32,949 nucleotides of DNA from NCBI GenBank assembly GCA_002395775.1, contig DGUV01000095.1, positions 1 through 32,949 on the forward strand, written 5' to 3'. The stretch's first letter is position 1, and the number at the start of each line of letters is the position of its first letter. Below are positions 16,544 through 25,495 of this stretch, piece by piece. The notes beneath the pieces were generated by a model. That model searched no databases. It saw only the letters and a list, made by a program, of their open reading frames with translations, and had not been told where the DNA came from. This DNA comes from Prevotellaceae bacterium UBA4301 (GTDB taxonomy: Bacteria; Bacteroidota; Bacteroidia; Bacteroidales; Bacteroidaceae). The translations under genes were made by a program, and so were the position numbers.

Positions 16544-19500
16544 CTACGGCTGGGTGACCAGTCGCACAGGACCGGCAAGGCCGCTGGCAAGCGGGGACCA
16601 TCCGGCATAGCTGGTGGGACGGTAGTTGAGGTCCACCACGTTGATGTCTTTCATTATGCGCCAGTGTTCGCCACGGCGCTCCATCTCGGCTATGCGGTTG
16701 GCTGGCAGATTGGTTACTTCGATGAGCAGATGATTGTCGCCCTGTCGCAGGACATCCTTGCAGGGAAGTACGAAGGGGACTGCCCAGGCACAGCCCAGAA
16801 ACTGTCCGTTGAGATAGACACGGGCACTTTCGCGCACGTCGCCGAGTTCGATAGCCCAGTTTTCGTCGAGTTCGTTGCCCGGCATGTCGAAGTGAGTTTC
16901 GTAGATGCCCGTGCCCATGAGTGTGCGGGTGGTGTCGTCAAGTTGTTCCCAGGTTTGCAGTTGTTGCAGTTTGTAGGTGTGTTGCATCTGGGGGGTGGAT
17001 TCGCTAAACGACAGTTGCCACGGCCCTGCCAACTGCTTGGTCAGTGGCTCTTTGGGCAGTGCGTCATTGCCGCTTGGCAGGCTGTTGCCAGTCTGCAGGA
17101 TGCGGCTTTCTCCCGAGCGCAAGCGGATGCGCAACCTCCCTTCGGCATATTCGGCAGTGGTGATGTCGCCTGTCAAGGGGTTAAACCATCGTCCGCCCCT
17201 CTCGCCTGTTGCCAGAGGAACGAGAGCATCAACGTCGTTGGCTGTCAGATTGGCTATGAAGTAGTGGTGGCCATCGGCATTGTGGCGACGCAGGGCACGC
17301 AGGTGGCAGTCTCTGCGCATGGGCTCCGGTTGTGCTAGGCGGGCCATTGCGACCTCGTCTTCGCCATAGATAACAAGGGGGGAGAGGTTGCTCAGGACTT
17401 CTTTGAGCTGTGGCGTTATGGTGGTGCCCGTGGGGATGATGAGTCCGCGATAACGTGTGCCTCCCTCGGTCACGAGTTGGTGTCCGTCGGTGGTCACTTG
17501 GGCCAGCTGGCGGTCGCTGATGTAGTCGCAGTCGTAGCCCAGTGAGTCGATGCGTAGAATGCTCTTGATGAACTGTGGCGCCTTTTGTGCCATGCTGTGA
17601 ATATCGAATTGCATGAGTAGTCCGCGCTCACCGGGAGAGAGCCGTTGGTGCCACATGTCGCGCACGGGCAGATAGACGAGGAAGTCGTTGTCGGGCTGGC
17701 CCATCTGGAGGAAGGATTGGCAGCGCTGGATGTAGCTTGTGAGGAAGGGAAGGTCGCGCCAGATGCTGTTGGCGGGCGTCATATCGACTGAGGCATAGAA
17801 CCGCCATCCTGGCCACGGCGCGTCCTTGGGCGAATAGCAGCTGCCGTGGAAGAAGACACGATTGATGCCGCAGGTGAAGAGAAGGTCCAGGTCGGGTTTC
17901 ATCTGTGACAACGAGGTGCGGAAGTGTTCGGTGAGCCAGGTGAAGGTCTCGCTGGAAGTGAATTTTTTCCCTGTGACGTGGGCGGCCGATGAGGCATATT
18001 TGAGCATGGAGACGTCGCTGAAATTGCGGCGTGTCATGCCTGGGTCGGTGCGCAGTCCGCGGATGCCGAAGTCCGTCAGTCCGAAACCTTCGGTCTCTGG
18101 GACGTCGACTGCGGCATAGAGGTCGAGCAGATTAGCCGGTGAACCATGAGCCTGGTTGCGCACCTTGGCCTGATGGCTGTGGGCCCATGCGGTCCACTGC
18201 TTGGTGAAATTCTCGAGGAGCAGGTCGCTCAGCGTTTCGCGATAGTCGCTCAGCACCTGGTTGCCGTCGTCCGTCAGTCCGAGCAGCTGGCGCAGGTTGT
18301 CCTCGAGCCGGTAGCCCCTTCGCTGGGCAAATTCGTCGAGGAGCGTGGGTGTCCAGTTGGCGCCATACACTTCGTAGCTGTCGTTGAAGAACGTGCGAGG
18401 GTAGGGGGTGCCGTTCTCATCGAAGGCCTGGGTTATGTGTTGCAGGTAGTGGCCTACGGCTTTACGGTCGAAGTGGTCCACGACCCATCCCTCGCCGCCG
18501 GGGGCAGCCCGCTTGACCTTTTGCCGAGTGCGGCTCTGAAAGAGTTGGATGACCATTTCCCGCTCCTTGTCGAGGGCATATCGACGTTCGCATAGCAGTT
18601 TTGCATGGGGCTGTTCGCGAGCGTCAAGATGTTTCCTCACAGGTGTTCCCGGGGGGACGGTGTCGATGACGAACAAGGCTTTGCAGGCCGCCTCGTCGGC
18701 CTCGACCTGTGGTCCTCCGAAGGGCCAGCCTGTCCCGCAATTCATGTCCACGCCGATGTCTGCCCCGCGGGCGATGTCCTGAGTTGTCTGCAAAGCCTTC
18801 ATCCAGGCAGAAGAAAGGAAGGGTAGTTCCCTTCTCTCGTTGCCTTGTACGCCATAGATGGGCGTTATCTCCACGGTGCCTATGCCTGCCTGGCCGTAGG
18901 CTTCGAGGTTCCACTGCAGGTTGTCCTCATCGACGGCCGACCCCGGCCACCACCATCGCGTGCCGGCTTTGGCTTCCTGAGTCACTTGCGGCCACGCGCC
19001 CGCCTGCGCGAATAAATTATAGTATTCGCAGGCCCCCAACAGGAAACAGCCGAGACCGAAGTCTTCGAAGTCGGGCACGCGGTCGTAGGAAAACGGTTGT
19101 CCGTCAGAAGGTTGCTTGCCGGTTTCTTGCACCCAGCCCAGAAACCCATCGTCGTGGACAGCCTGCGCCATGCCCTGCCAGGCCTTGTCGCAAGCCGTAC
19201 GGTAGGCGGCATCGTTCAGCACCCCCTTCCTGATTCCCCATGCCATGCCGTAGAGGAAGAGGGCCGTGCCCGTGAGTTCCTTGCCGCCATAGGTGGAGGG
19301 CGAAAGCAGACTCACGTTCCAGAATCCGTCGCTGCGCTGACACCCCACCAGCGCCTTGCTCATCAGCAGGAAGTCGGCAAGCAGCATGCCGTAATGCGGG
19401 TGGTTGGGTCCCAGTTCGTTCATGACGCGCACCAGTGCCGCATAGACCCATCCGTTGCCTCGGCTCCAGTAGCAGTTCTGCCTGTCCTTCTCCTTGTATG

Positions 19501-21394
19501 GCGGCACGAAGTCGCGGTCTCTCCACCAGAGTCCTTCCTCCGCATTAAAGAGTCCCCCGCCGCATTCGTTGCGCGTCCACAGGTACGCCTTCATGGCATA
19601 GTCGATGAACTCCGGTTCGCCCGTGATGGCCGACATCTGGGCATAGACAGGCATGCTCATCTGTATGGCATCAATCCACGTCCAGAAGTTGGTCCGCCCC
19701 GTGGCCATCTGGTGTTCCAGGTTCAGTCTCACGTTCTTGAGCATCAGGGAGTCCTTCGTGGCCTTGTAGCGTTCCAGGTAGGTCTGCTGGCAGCATTGGT
19801 CGTCGGGGTTCGTGGCGCGCGTGCCGTTGCGAGCTGTCCAGCGGTGGTGGTTGGCCCATTGGTCGGTGTAATTGATGTAGGCAGGATTGGGGTCGATGGC
19901 GTGGAGAGCCATCAGTCCTTCGTAATAGACACCTCGTGTCCACAGGTTGCTGCTTCGCCTTCTCCCCTTGACTTTGGAGTCGCGGGCCGGATTGGCCTCC
20001 CTGAACATGAATCGGGCATTGGCCAGGCGCGCGGTGCAGAGGATTTGGTCGGCGGGCTCGGCCGTTGCTTGGCGGCCGTTGACGGTTACCTTCTTGAGTT
20101 TGAGGTGCAGGATGGGATTATGGGCAAAGGGTTCTCCCTCCGCTTGTTCCGTGCAGTCGATGTCCTGGAAGGTGAAGTTGCGGAGAGCATATTTCTCTGA
20201 CCCCTCGACGTTGAAGAATCGGCGGCATTGCATGCGGATGTTGGTAAAGCGCATGTCGTTGCATTGCGACAGGGGCATGCTGTCGCGCTCCTCACGCTGG
20301 TAGAATTGTGTCCAGGGCTTGACGAGCAGGAAGTTGCCACATTTCCCGCTGAGGTTCTCCACGCTCAGGTGTTCGTAGTGCTGAGGCGTGTCGGGGCGCA
20401 TCTTCAGCCAGAGCACGTTGTGCGCATCGTCCACCTGGCAGTCCCGCAGGACGATGTTCCAGTCGTGTAGGCTTTCGGAGCCCAGTGTGATGCATCCGTG
20501 TACCGTCCCGTAGTGACACTTTTCGACCAGGATGTTGTAGTTGGGCCCGTTCTCCGGCGCTAGGTCGGCAAAGGTGCCCTTACCGCCTTTCAGCACCACG
20601 GCGTCGTCGTTGACATTCATGTGGCATCCGCGCACCACCACGTCGTGACAGGCATCAATGTCGATGGCGTCGGTCGAGGGTCCCTTGAGGCCCTTGGTGG
20701 GGGAGTAGATGCTGAGGTCGAGGAAGCGGACGTGGTCGCAGCGGTAGATGTGCGTCGTCCAAAAGGGCGAGTTGGCGAGGCGCACGTCTTGGATGGTGAC
20801 GTTGCTCGAATTGCTGACGAAAACGAGTCGCGGACGCTGTTCGTCCTTGTTCGTGCAGTCAGGATTCCATCGGCGCCGAATCCAGAAGGCCTCCCAGTAC
20901 GAAGTGCCGTTGCCATCGATCGTCCCCTTGCCCGCGATGGTGAATCCGTCTGCCGCATCGGCATTGACCAGTGCTGCAAAGTAGAGGCACGTCTGTCCCT
21001 CGATGCGCGTCTGGCAGACGTCGAAGTCACGGATGTGTTTGGACCCCTTCAGCACGGCCCCCTCCTCGAGCAGGAGGTGGGTGCCCTTGCGGAAATAGAG
21101 CGAACCGCTGAGGAAGGTGCCTTGGGGGATGACGATTACACCGCCCCCCTCCCGGGCCGCCAGGTCGATGACCGCCTGCAGGGCTCGGGTCTGAACCGCC
21201 GTGGAGGAGGCCCTGACCCCGTGCTCCGTCACCACGTAGCGCTTGCCCAGTGAGGCTGGGTCTATTTTTGTGGTGTCGCTGAACCATGTGCTCATGGGTT
21301 CTCCGTTGGGCCACAGGGGGCGGGGCGACTGTTTCTTGGCACAAAGGCCGAAGGCGAAAAGCAGGGCAAGCCAGAGGGCGAGGGTCTTCTTCAT
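16544..21394 (-). CDS. Tri-modular secreted pectinase: GH28 - GH105 - GH106
   Basis: A single 1616-residue frame with signal peptide 1-19; the ATG at 21394 is chosen because it starts the signal peptide, and an upstream in-frame extension crosses the promoter. Module 1 (about 25-465) is a GH28 polygalacturonase-type beta helix: D242 ('PSTDAIDID'), D263-D264 ('VNDDAVVLKGG'), H299 ('TVHGCITLGSE') and K331 ('LWLKMRPD') occupy the catalytic places. Module 2 (about 480-795) is a GH105 unsaturated-uronyl hydrolase: 'LWTRGVYYEGLMAL', D575 in 'WTWIDAIQMSMP', 'YWSRGNGWVYAAL'. Module 3 (about 805-1616) is GH106 alpha-L-rhamnosidase-like: 'RWWWPGSAVDEDNLQWNLEAY', 'NCGTGWPFGGP', 'QAHGSPANLLDLYAAVDVPETE', E1149 in 'TSSETFTW', and a terminal beta-sandwich ('ARVYLNGQFLGCAWAVPF'). 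Linkers are only 10-15 residues. Together they could strip GalA, unsaturated GalA and Rha from rhamnogalacturonan I fragments. No SusC/D or lyase gene lies in the window. Confidence 0.93.
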   Translation of the reverse strand: MKKTLALWLALLFAFGLCAKKQSPRPLWPNGEPMSTWFSDTTKIDPASLGKRYVVTEHGVRASSTAVQTRALQAVIDLAAREGGGVIVIPQGTFLSGSLYFRKGTHLLLEEGAVLKGSKHIRDFDVCQTRIEGQTCLYFAALVNADAADGFTIAGKGTIDGNGTSYWEAFWIRRRWNPDCTNKDEQRPRLVFVSNSSNVTIQDVRLANSPFWTTHIYRCDHVRFLDLSIYSPTKGLKGPSTDAIDIDACHDVVVRGCHMNVNDDAVVLKGGKGTFADLAPENGPNYNILVEKCHYGTVHGCITLGSESLHDWNIVLRDCQVDDAHNVLWLKMRPDTPQHYEHLSVENLSGKCGNFLLVKPWTQFYQREERDSMPLSQCNDMRFTNIRMQCRRFFNVEGSEKYALRNFTFQDIDCTEQAEGEPFAHNPILHLKLKKVTVNGRQATAEPADQILCTARLANARFMFREANPARDSKVKGRRRSSNLWTRGVYYEGLMALHAIDPNPAYINYTDQWANHHRWTARNGTRATNPDDQCCQQTYLERYKATKDSLMLKNVRLNLEHQMATGRTNFWTWIDAIQMSMPVYAQMSAITGEPEFIDYAMKAYLWTRNECGGGLFNAEEGLWWRDRDFVPPYKEKDRQNCYWSRGNGWVYAALVRVMNELGPNHPHYGMLLADFLLMSKALVGCQRSDGFWNVSLLSPSTYGGKELTGTALFLYGMAWGIRKGVLNDAAYRTACDKAWQGMAQAVHDDGFLGWVQETGKQPSDGQPFSYDRVPDFEDFGLGCFLLGACEYYNLFAQAGAWPQVTQEAKAGTRWWWPGSAVDEDNLQWNLEAYGQAGIGTVEITPIYGVQGNERRELPFLSSAWMKALQTTQDIARGADIGVDMNCGTGWPFGGPQVEADEAACKALFVIDTVPPGTPVRKHLDAREQPHAKLLCERRYALDKEREMVIQLFQSRTRQKVKRAAPGGEGWVVDHFDRKAVGHYLQHITQAFDENGTPYPRTFFNDSYEVYGANWTPTLLDEFAQRRGYRLEDNLRQLLGLTDDGNQVLSDYRETLSDLLLENFTKQWTAWAHSHQAKVRNQAHGSPANLLDLYAAVDVPETEGFGLTDFGIRGLRTDPGMTRRNFSDVSMLKYASSAAHVTGKKFTSSETFTWLTEHFRTSLSQMKPDLDLLFTCGINRVFFHGSCYSPKDAPWPGWRFYASVDMTPANSIWRDLPFLTSYIQRCQSFLQMGQPDNDFLVYLPVRDMWHQRLSPGERGLLMQFDIHSMAQKAPQFIKSILRIDSLGYDCDYISDRQLAQVTTDGHQLVTEGGTRYRGLIIPTGTTITPQLKEVLSNLSPLVIYGEDEVAMARLAQPEPMRRDCHLRALRRHNADGHHYFIANLTANDVDALVPLATGERGGRWFNPLTGDITTAEYAEGRLRIRLRSGESRILQTGNSLPSGNDALPKEPLTKQLAGPWQLSFSESTPQMQHTYKLQQLQTWEQLDDTTRTLMGTGIYETHFDMPGNELDENWAIELGDVRESARVYLNGQFLGCAWAVPFVLPCKDVLRQGDNHLLIEVTNLPANRIAEMERRGEHWRIMKDINVVDLNYRPTSYAGWSPLASGLAGPVRLVTQP

Positions 21395-21434
21395 GGGTGA
21401 CAGGGCAGTTGGTGAACGTGAGGTAATCTTGCGA

Positions 21435-21465
21435 CAAAGATAGGAGGAAAAGAGAAAAGTGCCAA
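21435..21465 (-). promoter_or_regulatory. Promoter of the GH28-GH105-GH106 gene
   Basis: Minus strand: TTGG at 21465-21462, 19-base spacer, TATCTTTG at 21442-21435. The leader to the ATG at 21394 is about 35 bases. Its -33 box is one arm of an inverted repeat (GCCAAA, TAAT, TTTGGC) whose other arm is the mfd -33 box. Confidence 0.8.
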
Positions 21466-21471
21466 ATAATT

Positions 21472-21502
21472 TTGGCTTTTTCCTCACTTATTTGTATCTT
21501 CG
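21472..21502 (+). promoter_or_regulatory. Promoter of mfd
   Basis: TTGG at 21472-21475, 19-base spacer, TATCTTCG at 21495-21502 (one base off TAnnTTTG). The expected start point is near 21509, only about three bases before the mfd ATG. Confidence 0.65.
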
Positions 21503-21511
21503 CAGCCACTT

Positions 21512-24500
21512 ATGCAGGCAAGAGACCTTTTGAAGCTCTATCGTCACCACCCCGCGGCGAAAGCCCTGGGGCGCATGCTCGTGTCCGACGTCCGGCGCAT
21601 GGCCCTGGGCGGATGCGCAGCCAGCAGTCTGCCCGTAGCCTTCGCGGCCCTCTCGGAGGTGTCCCCCGAGGCACTGGCCAGGCCCCTGCTCTTCGTGATG
21701 GACGACAGGGAGGAGGCAGGCTACCTCTATCACGACCTGACTCAGCTGCTTGGCGAGTCTTCCGCCATGCTCTTCCCCAGTTCCTATCGCCGCGCCATTA
21801 GGTTCGGCCAGCGCGATGCCGCTAACGAAGTCCTGCGCACCGAGGTCCTCGCTGCCCTGGTCTCTCCTGCCCAGACGGACAGCCCGACGCCTCCGCCCCT
21901 CATCGTCACCTATCCCGATGCCCTGGCCGAACGGGTGGTGGCCCGCGGACTCATGGAGGACCAAACGCTCAGGGTGGTCCGCGGTCAGCAGTTGGACCTC
22001 ACTGAACTGGAGTCGGCCCTTGCCGACTCGGGGTTCCGCCGCGTGGACTACGTCTATGAGCCAGGGCAGTTTGCCGTTCGCGGAAGCATCGTGGACGTCT
22101 TCAGCTTCTCCAACGAGCAACCCTTCCGCATCGACTTCTTCGGCGACGAGGTGGACTCCATCCGCACCTTTGAGGTCGAGACCCAGCTCTCGGCCCGCCG
22201 CACCGACGAGGCCCGCCTCGTGCCGGAACTCAGGGAGCAGGTGCGCGAGAGCATGCTCTCCTTCCTCCCCCCGGGAGCCGTGGTGGTGACCCGCAGCGCA
22301 GCCTTCCTCTGCGAGCGCATTCAGGCCATCTTCGACGAAGGTTTCAGCCAGCAGGCCGAGGTGGCAGCCGGCGACGAGGGTGTGGCCAGTGGCGACGGAC
22401 TCGTGGACGCAACCTCTTTCCAGCGCCAGCTGCTGGACCTGCGCACCGTGGAGTGCGGTCCTCAGCCCTCCCTCTCGCCTCAGGCTAGAGTGGAGTTCAG
22501 CACGACGTCGCAACCCATCTTCCACAAAAACTTCGACCTGGTCGCTTCCTCCCTCTCCGACTACGCCCGCCAGGGCTATGCCCTCTATATCCTGGCCGAC
22601 TCGCAGAAACAGAACGAACGTCTGCGCGCCATCTTCGAGGAGCGCGAAGCAGGAGGGCCGCGATTTACCCCCGTCGAGCACACCATACATGCTGGCTTTG
22701 CCGACAACGACCTTAAGGTCTGCCTCTTCACTGACCACCAAATCTTCGACCGCTTCCACAAGTACGTCCTCCGCAGCGATGTTGCTCGCCGCGGCAAGGT
22801 GGCACTGACCCTGAAGGAACTCCAGCAATTCGAGGTGGGCGACTACGTGGTCCACATTGACCACGGCGTGGGGCGCTTCGGCGGACTCGTGCGCATCCCC
22901 GAGGGCGGGCAGATGGTGGAGAAGATAAAGATACTCTACCGCGACAACGATGTCGTCTATGTGAGCATTCATGCCCTTCACAAAGTCTCGAAGTACAAGG
23001 GGCGTGAAGGCGAGGCCCCACGTCTCAACCGTCTGGGTGGCGGAGCCTGGGAACGCCTCAAGGAGCGCACAAAGGAGAAAATCAAGGACTTGGCCCGCGA
23101 CCTCATCCGCCTCTATGCCCGCCGCCAGCACGAACGCGGATTCCAGTTCTCCCCCGACGGCTTCCTGCAGCACGAGTTGGAGGCCTCCTTCCTCTACGAG
23201 GACACTCCCGACCAGATGCGTGCCACCCAGCAGGTGAAGCAGGACATGGAGCGCCCCCGCCCCATGGACCGCCTGGTTTGCGGCGACGTGGGCTTTGGCA
23301 AGACCGAGGTGGCCGTCAGGGCAGCATTTAAGGCCGCCTGCGACGGCAAACAAGTGGCTCTGATGGTCCCCACCACCGTACTGGCCTACCAGCACTTCCG
23401 CACCTTCTCCGAGCGCCTCAGCGCCTTCCCCGTGAGGGTCGAATACCTCAGCCGCGCCCGGACAAGCAAGCAGACCACCGCCATCCTGCGCGACCTGAAG
23501 GCAGGCAAGATAGACATCCTCATCGGCACCCACAAACTCATCGGCAAGCAGGTGGAGTTTCGCGACCTGGGCCTGCTCATCATCGACGAGGAACAGAAGT
23601 TCGGCGTGGCCACCAAGGAACGCCTCCGCCAGATGCGCACCAACGTCGATACCCTCACGCTCACCGCCACTCCCATTCCGCGCACCCTCCAGTTCAGCCT
23701 CATGGGTGCCCGCGACCTCAGTGTCATCCAGACCCCGCCCCCTAACCGCCATCCCATACAGACGGAAATCCACACACCCAGCAACGAAGTCATCGCCGAG
23801 GCTGTCAATTTCGAGATGAGCCGCAACGGACAGGTATTCGTCGTCTGCAACCGCATCAGTCGCCTCCCTGAGATTGAGCGCGCTATCCGTGAGGCCGTGC
23901 CCGACGCACGCATTGCCGTAGGCCACGGACAGATGCCCACCCAGCAGCTCGAGGACATCATCCTCAGTTTTGCTAACTACGACTTCGACGTCCTCGTCTC
24001 CACCACCATCATCGAGTCGGGCATCGACATCCCCAACGCCAACACCATCATCATCTACGGAGCCCAGAACTTCGGGCTCTCCGACCTCCACCAGATGCGC
24101 GGACGCGTGGGCCGCAGCAACAAGAAGGCCTTCTGCCTCCTCCTGGCTCCGCCCTTGGCCACTCTGCCTGCCGACGCTCGCCGCCGACTCCAGGCCCTGG
24201 AGAACTTCAGCGACCTGGGCAGTGGCATCCACATTGCCATGCAGGACCTCGACATCCGCGGGGCTGGCAACCTTCTGGGCGCCGAACAGAGCGGCTTCAT
24301 TGCCGACCTCGGCTACGAGACCTACCAGAAGATTCTGGCCGAGGCTGTTGCCGAGGTCCGGGAGGAAGAGCACACCCCCGAGGCTGCCCCCGCCGCCGAC
24401 GGACAGCCCGAGCCCGATGCCTGCTTCACCCCCGAATGTCAGGTGGAGAGCGACATCGCCGTGGGCTTCCCTCCCGACTACGTCCCAGGGTCCAGCGAGC

Positions 24501-24907
24501 GCATGCTCCTGTATCGCGAACTGGATGGACTGGACACTGCCTCCCCCCGGCTCCCTCAGCTCATCGACGACTACCGCCGCCGCCTGACCGACCGCTTCGG
24601 CCCCGTGCCTCCCGAGGGCGAACAGCTCATCGCGGTCGTCCCCCTGCGCCGTTTGGGTCGCCAGCTGGGTTGCGAGCGCATCACACTCAAGTCCGGACGC
24701 ATGCGCCTCCACTTTGCCCAAAATCCCCACAACCCCTTCTATCGCAGTCCTGCCTTCGACCGCCTCATCGCCTTCGCCACGGCCAACGCTGCCCGTTGCC
24801 AGCTTGCCGAGAAGGAAGGCCGCCGCTCCATGCTTGTCTTCCGCGTAGGAAGTGTCCCCCAGGCCGTCGAGCTCCTCCAGAAGATTCATCCCCTCACTTC
24901 GGAATAG
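21512..24907 (+). CDS. mfd: Transcription-repair coupling factor Mfd
   Basis: A 1131-residue ATP-dependent translocase that removes stalled RNA polymerase at lesions and recruits UvrA. The N-terminal UvrB-like region ('PSSYRRAIRFGQRD', 'YEPGQFAVRGSIVDVFSFSN') is followed by the CarD-like RNA polymerase interaction domain ('FEVGDYVVHIDHGVGRFGG', about residue 440). The RecG-type translocase has Walker A 'GDVGFGKTE' (591-599), 'IIDEEQKFGV' (Walker B, about 690), 'LTATPIPRTL' and 'QMRGRVGRSNKKAF', and a C-terminal TRCF domain closes the protein. Length is normal (E. coli 1148). The ATG at 21512 gives the standard N-terminus and lies almost at the predicted transcription start. A full-length antisense frame across this gene is a GC-rich shadow. 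Confidence 0.97.
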   Translation: MQARDLLKLYRHHPAAKALGRMLVSDVRRMALGGCAASSLPVAFAALSEVSPEALARPLLFVMDDREEAGYLYHDLTQLLGESSAMLFPSSYRRAIRFGQRDAANEVLRTEVLAALVSPAQTDSPTPPPLIVTYPDALAERVVARGLMEDQTLRVVRGQQLDLTELESALADSGFRRVDYVYEPGQFAVRGSIVDVFSFSNEQPFRIDFFGDEVDSIRTFEVETQLSARRTDEARLVPELREQVRESMLSFLPPGAVVVTRSAAFLCERIQAIFDEGFSQQAEVAAGDEGVASGDGLVDATSFQRQLLDLRTVECGPQPSLSPQARVEFSTTSQPIFHKNFDLVASSLSDYARQGYALYILADSQKQNERLRAIFEEREAGGPRFTPVEHTIHAGFADNDLKVCLFTDHQIFDRFHKYVLRSDVARRGKVALTLKELQQFEVGDYVVHIDHGVGRFGGLVRIPEGGQMVEKIKILYRDNDVVYVSIHALHKVSKYKGREGEAPRLNRLGGGAWERLKERTKEKIKDLARDLIRLYARRQHERGFQFSPDGFLQHELEASFLYEDTPDQMRATQQVKQDMERPRPMDRLVCGDVGFGKTEVAVRAAFKAACDGKQVALMVPTTVLAYQHFRTFSERLSAFPVRVEYLSRARTSKQTTAILRDLKAGKIDILIGTHKLIGKQVEFRDLGLLIIDEEQKFGVATKERLRQMRTNVDTLTLTATPIPRTLQFSLMGARDLSVIQTPPPNRHPIQTEIHTPSNEVIAEAVNFEMSRNGQVFVVCNRISRLPEIERAIREAVPDARIAVGHGQMPTQQLEDIILSFANYDFDVLVSTTIIESGIDIPNANTIIIYGAQNFGLSDLHQMRGRVGRSNKKAFCLLLAPPLATLPADARRRLQALENFSDLGSGIHIAMQDLDIRGAGNLLGAEQSGFIADLGYETYQKILAEAVAEVREEEHTPEAAPAADGQPEPDACFTPECQVESDIAVGFPPDYVPGSSERMLLYRELDGLDTASPRLPQLIDDYRRRLTDRFGPVPPEGEQLIAVVPLRRLGRQLGCERITLKSGRMRLHFAQNPHNPFYRSPAFDRLIAFATANAARCQLAEKEGRRSMLVFRVGSVPQAVELLQKIHPLTSE

Positions 24908-24938
24908 AAAGAGGGGAGGGGGAGACCTGCTCTTTTTC

Positions 24939-25168
24939 CTTATTGCAATTGCAAAAATGCAACCTTTTTAAAAGTCCTTAAGGTCGTTAAGTCGTTATCC
25001 TCCCTAAAACCCTACTGCAAAGTTACGCCCTCTGCCCGGCTCCAGCAAACATTTCCCCGCTGGGCAACAAGTCGGGCAACAAAAGGGGCTCTGTAGGGTT
25101 GCCCGTTTGGTGAATCGGGCGTTTCTTGCTCATAATCAGTCGGTTGCAAAAGTTGCAGTTGCAATAAG
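24939..25168 (-). mobile_element. MITE-like element I (non-autonomous, terminal inverted repeats)
   Basis: A 230-base non-coding unit bounded by inverted repeats. The left end is CTTATTGCAATTGC...GCAACC (24939-24964) and the right end is GGTTGCAAAAG...TTGCAATAAG (25142-25168). Inside, in order from the left, are a leftward promoter (25018-25048), GGGCAAC repeats and an inverted repeat CGGGCAAC/GTTGCCCG around 25075-25107. It shares end sequence, promoter and hairpin motif, in the same relative order, with element II, which lies inverted to it. No transposase is present. No clear target-site duplication was seen. Confidence 0.65.
25018..25048 (-). promoter_or_regulatory. Promoter inside element I, reading left
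   Basis: Minus strand: TTGC at 25048-25045, 19-base spacer, TAACTTTG at 25025-25018. It points out through the left terminal repeat towards the mfd 3' end, antisense to mfd. Confidence 0.6.
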
Positions 25169-25190
25169 CTTTTCCTTGTGGTTTCTCACT

Positions 25191-25230
25191 ATATAGTATA
25201 GTATCATATAATAGTTATTATATACTATAT
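25191..25230. repeat. AT-rich palindrome between the two MITE-like elements
   Basis: ATATAGTATA (25191-25200) is exactly complementary in reverse to TATACTATAT (25221-25230), with a 20-base AT-rich middle. It lies in the 75-84 bases separating elements I and II. Confidence 0.7.
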
Positions 25231-25405
25231 TAGGGCGGCACCTCTCATTTTTCTTATTGCAACTGCAACTTTTGCAACCGCTTGTCAATCAGCACCTTCA
25301 CCCCAGCGGGAGCAACGGCAGCGCAGCCGCAGCCATGCAAAAACAGCTCTCGGGCTTTCCAAATACCCCCTCTGCACGGCCCAAAACAACAGGTTTTTCT
25401 TGACC

Positions 25406-25443
25406 GAACGGGCAACAAAAAGGGCGTGTTTTGTTGCCCGTTC
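25406..25443. repeat. Perfect 15-base inverted repeat in element II
   Basis: GAACGGGCAACAAAA (25406-25420) and its exact reverse complement (25429-25443) flank an 8-base loop. The same GGGCAAC...GTTGCCC motif, less complete, is in element I. Confidence 0.9.
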
Positions 25444-25464
25444 AGTTGACCCGCCCCTTTTTTC

Positions 25465-25495
25465 TTGCATAATGGTAGAATATGCCGTAACTTTG
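25465..25495 (+). promoter_or_regulatory. Promoter inside element II, reading right
   Basis: TTGC at 25465-25468, 19-base spacer, TAACTTTG at 25488-25495. The same layout as in element I and at the HU-like gene. The predicted start is near 25502. Confidence 0.7.

Noticed and set aside
21395..21487. An upstream start for the tri-modular enzyme
   Set aside because: The extension crosses the promoter, and the ATG at 21394 begins the signal peptide.
21488..24889. A 1133-codon open frame antisense to all of mfd
   Set aside because: It is the shadow of a GC-rich gene; the translation is Val/Gly/Ala/Glu-rich with no domain, and mfd is certain.
25234..25260. Sigma-54 type promoter (GGCAC...TTGC) near element II
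   Set aside because: The spacing between the GG and GC elements is about twice the required 10 bases.
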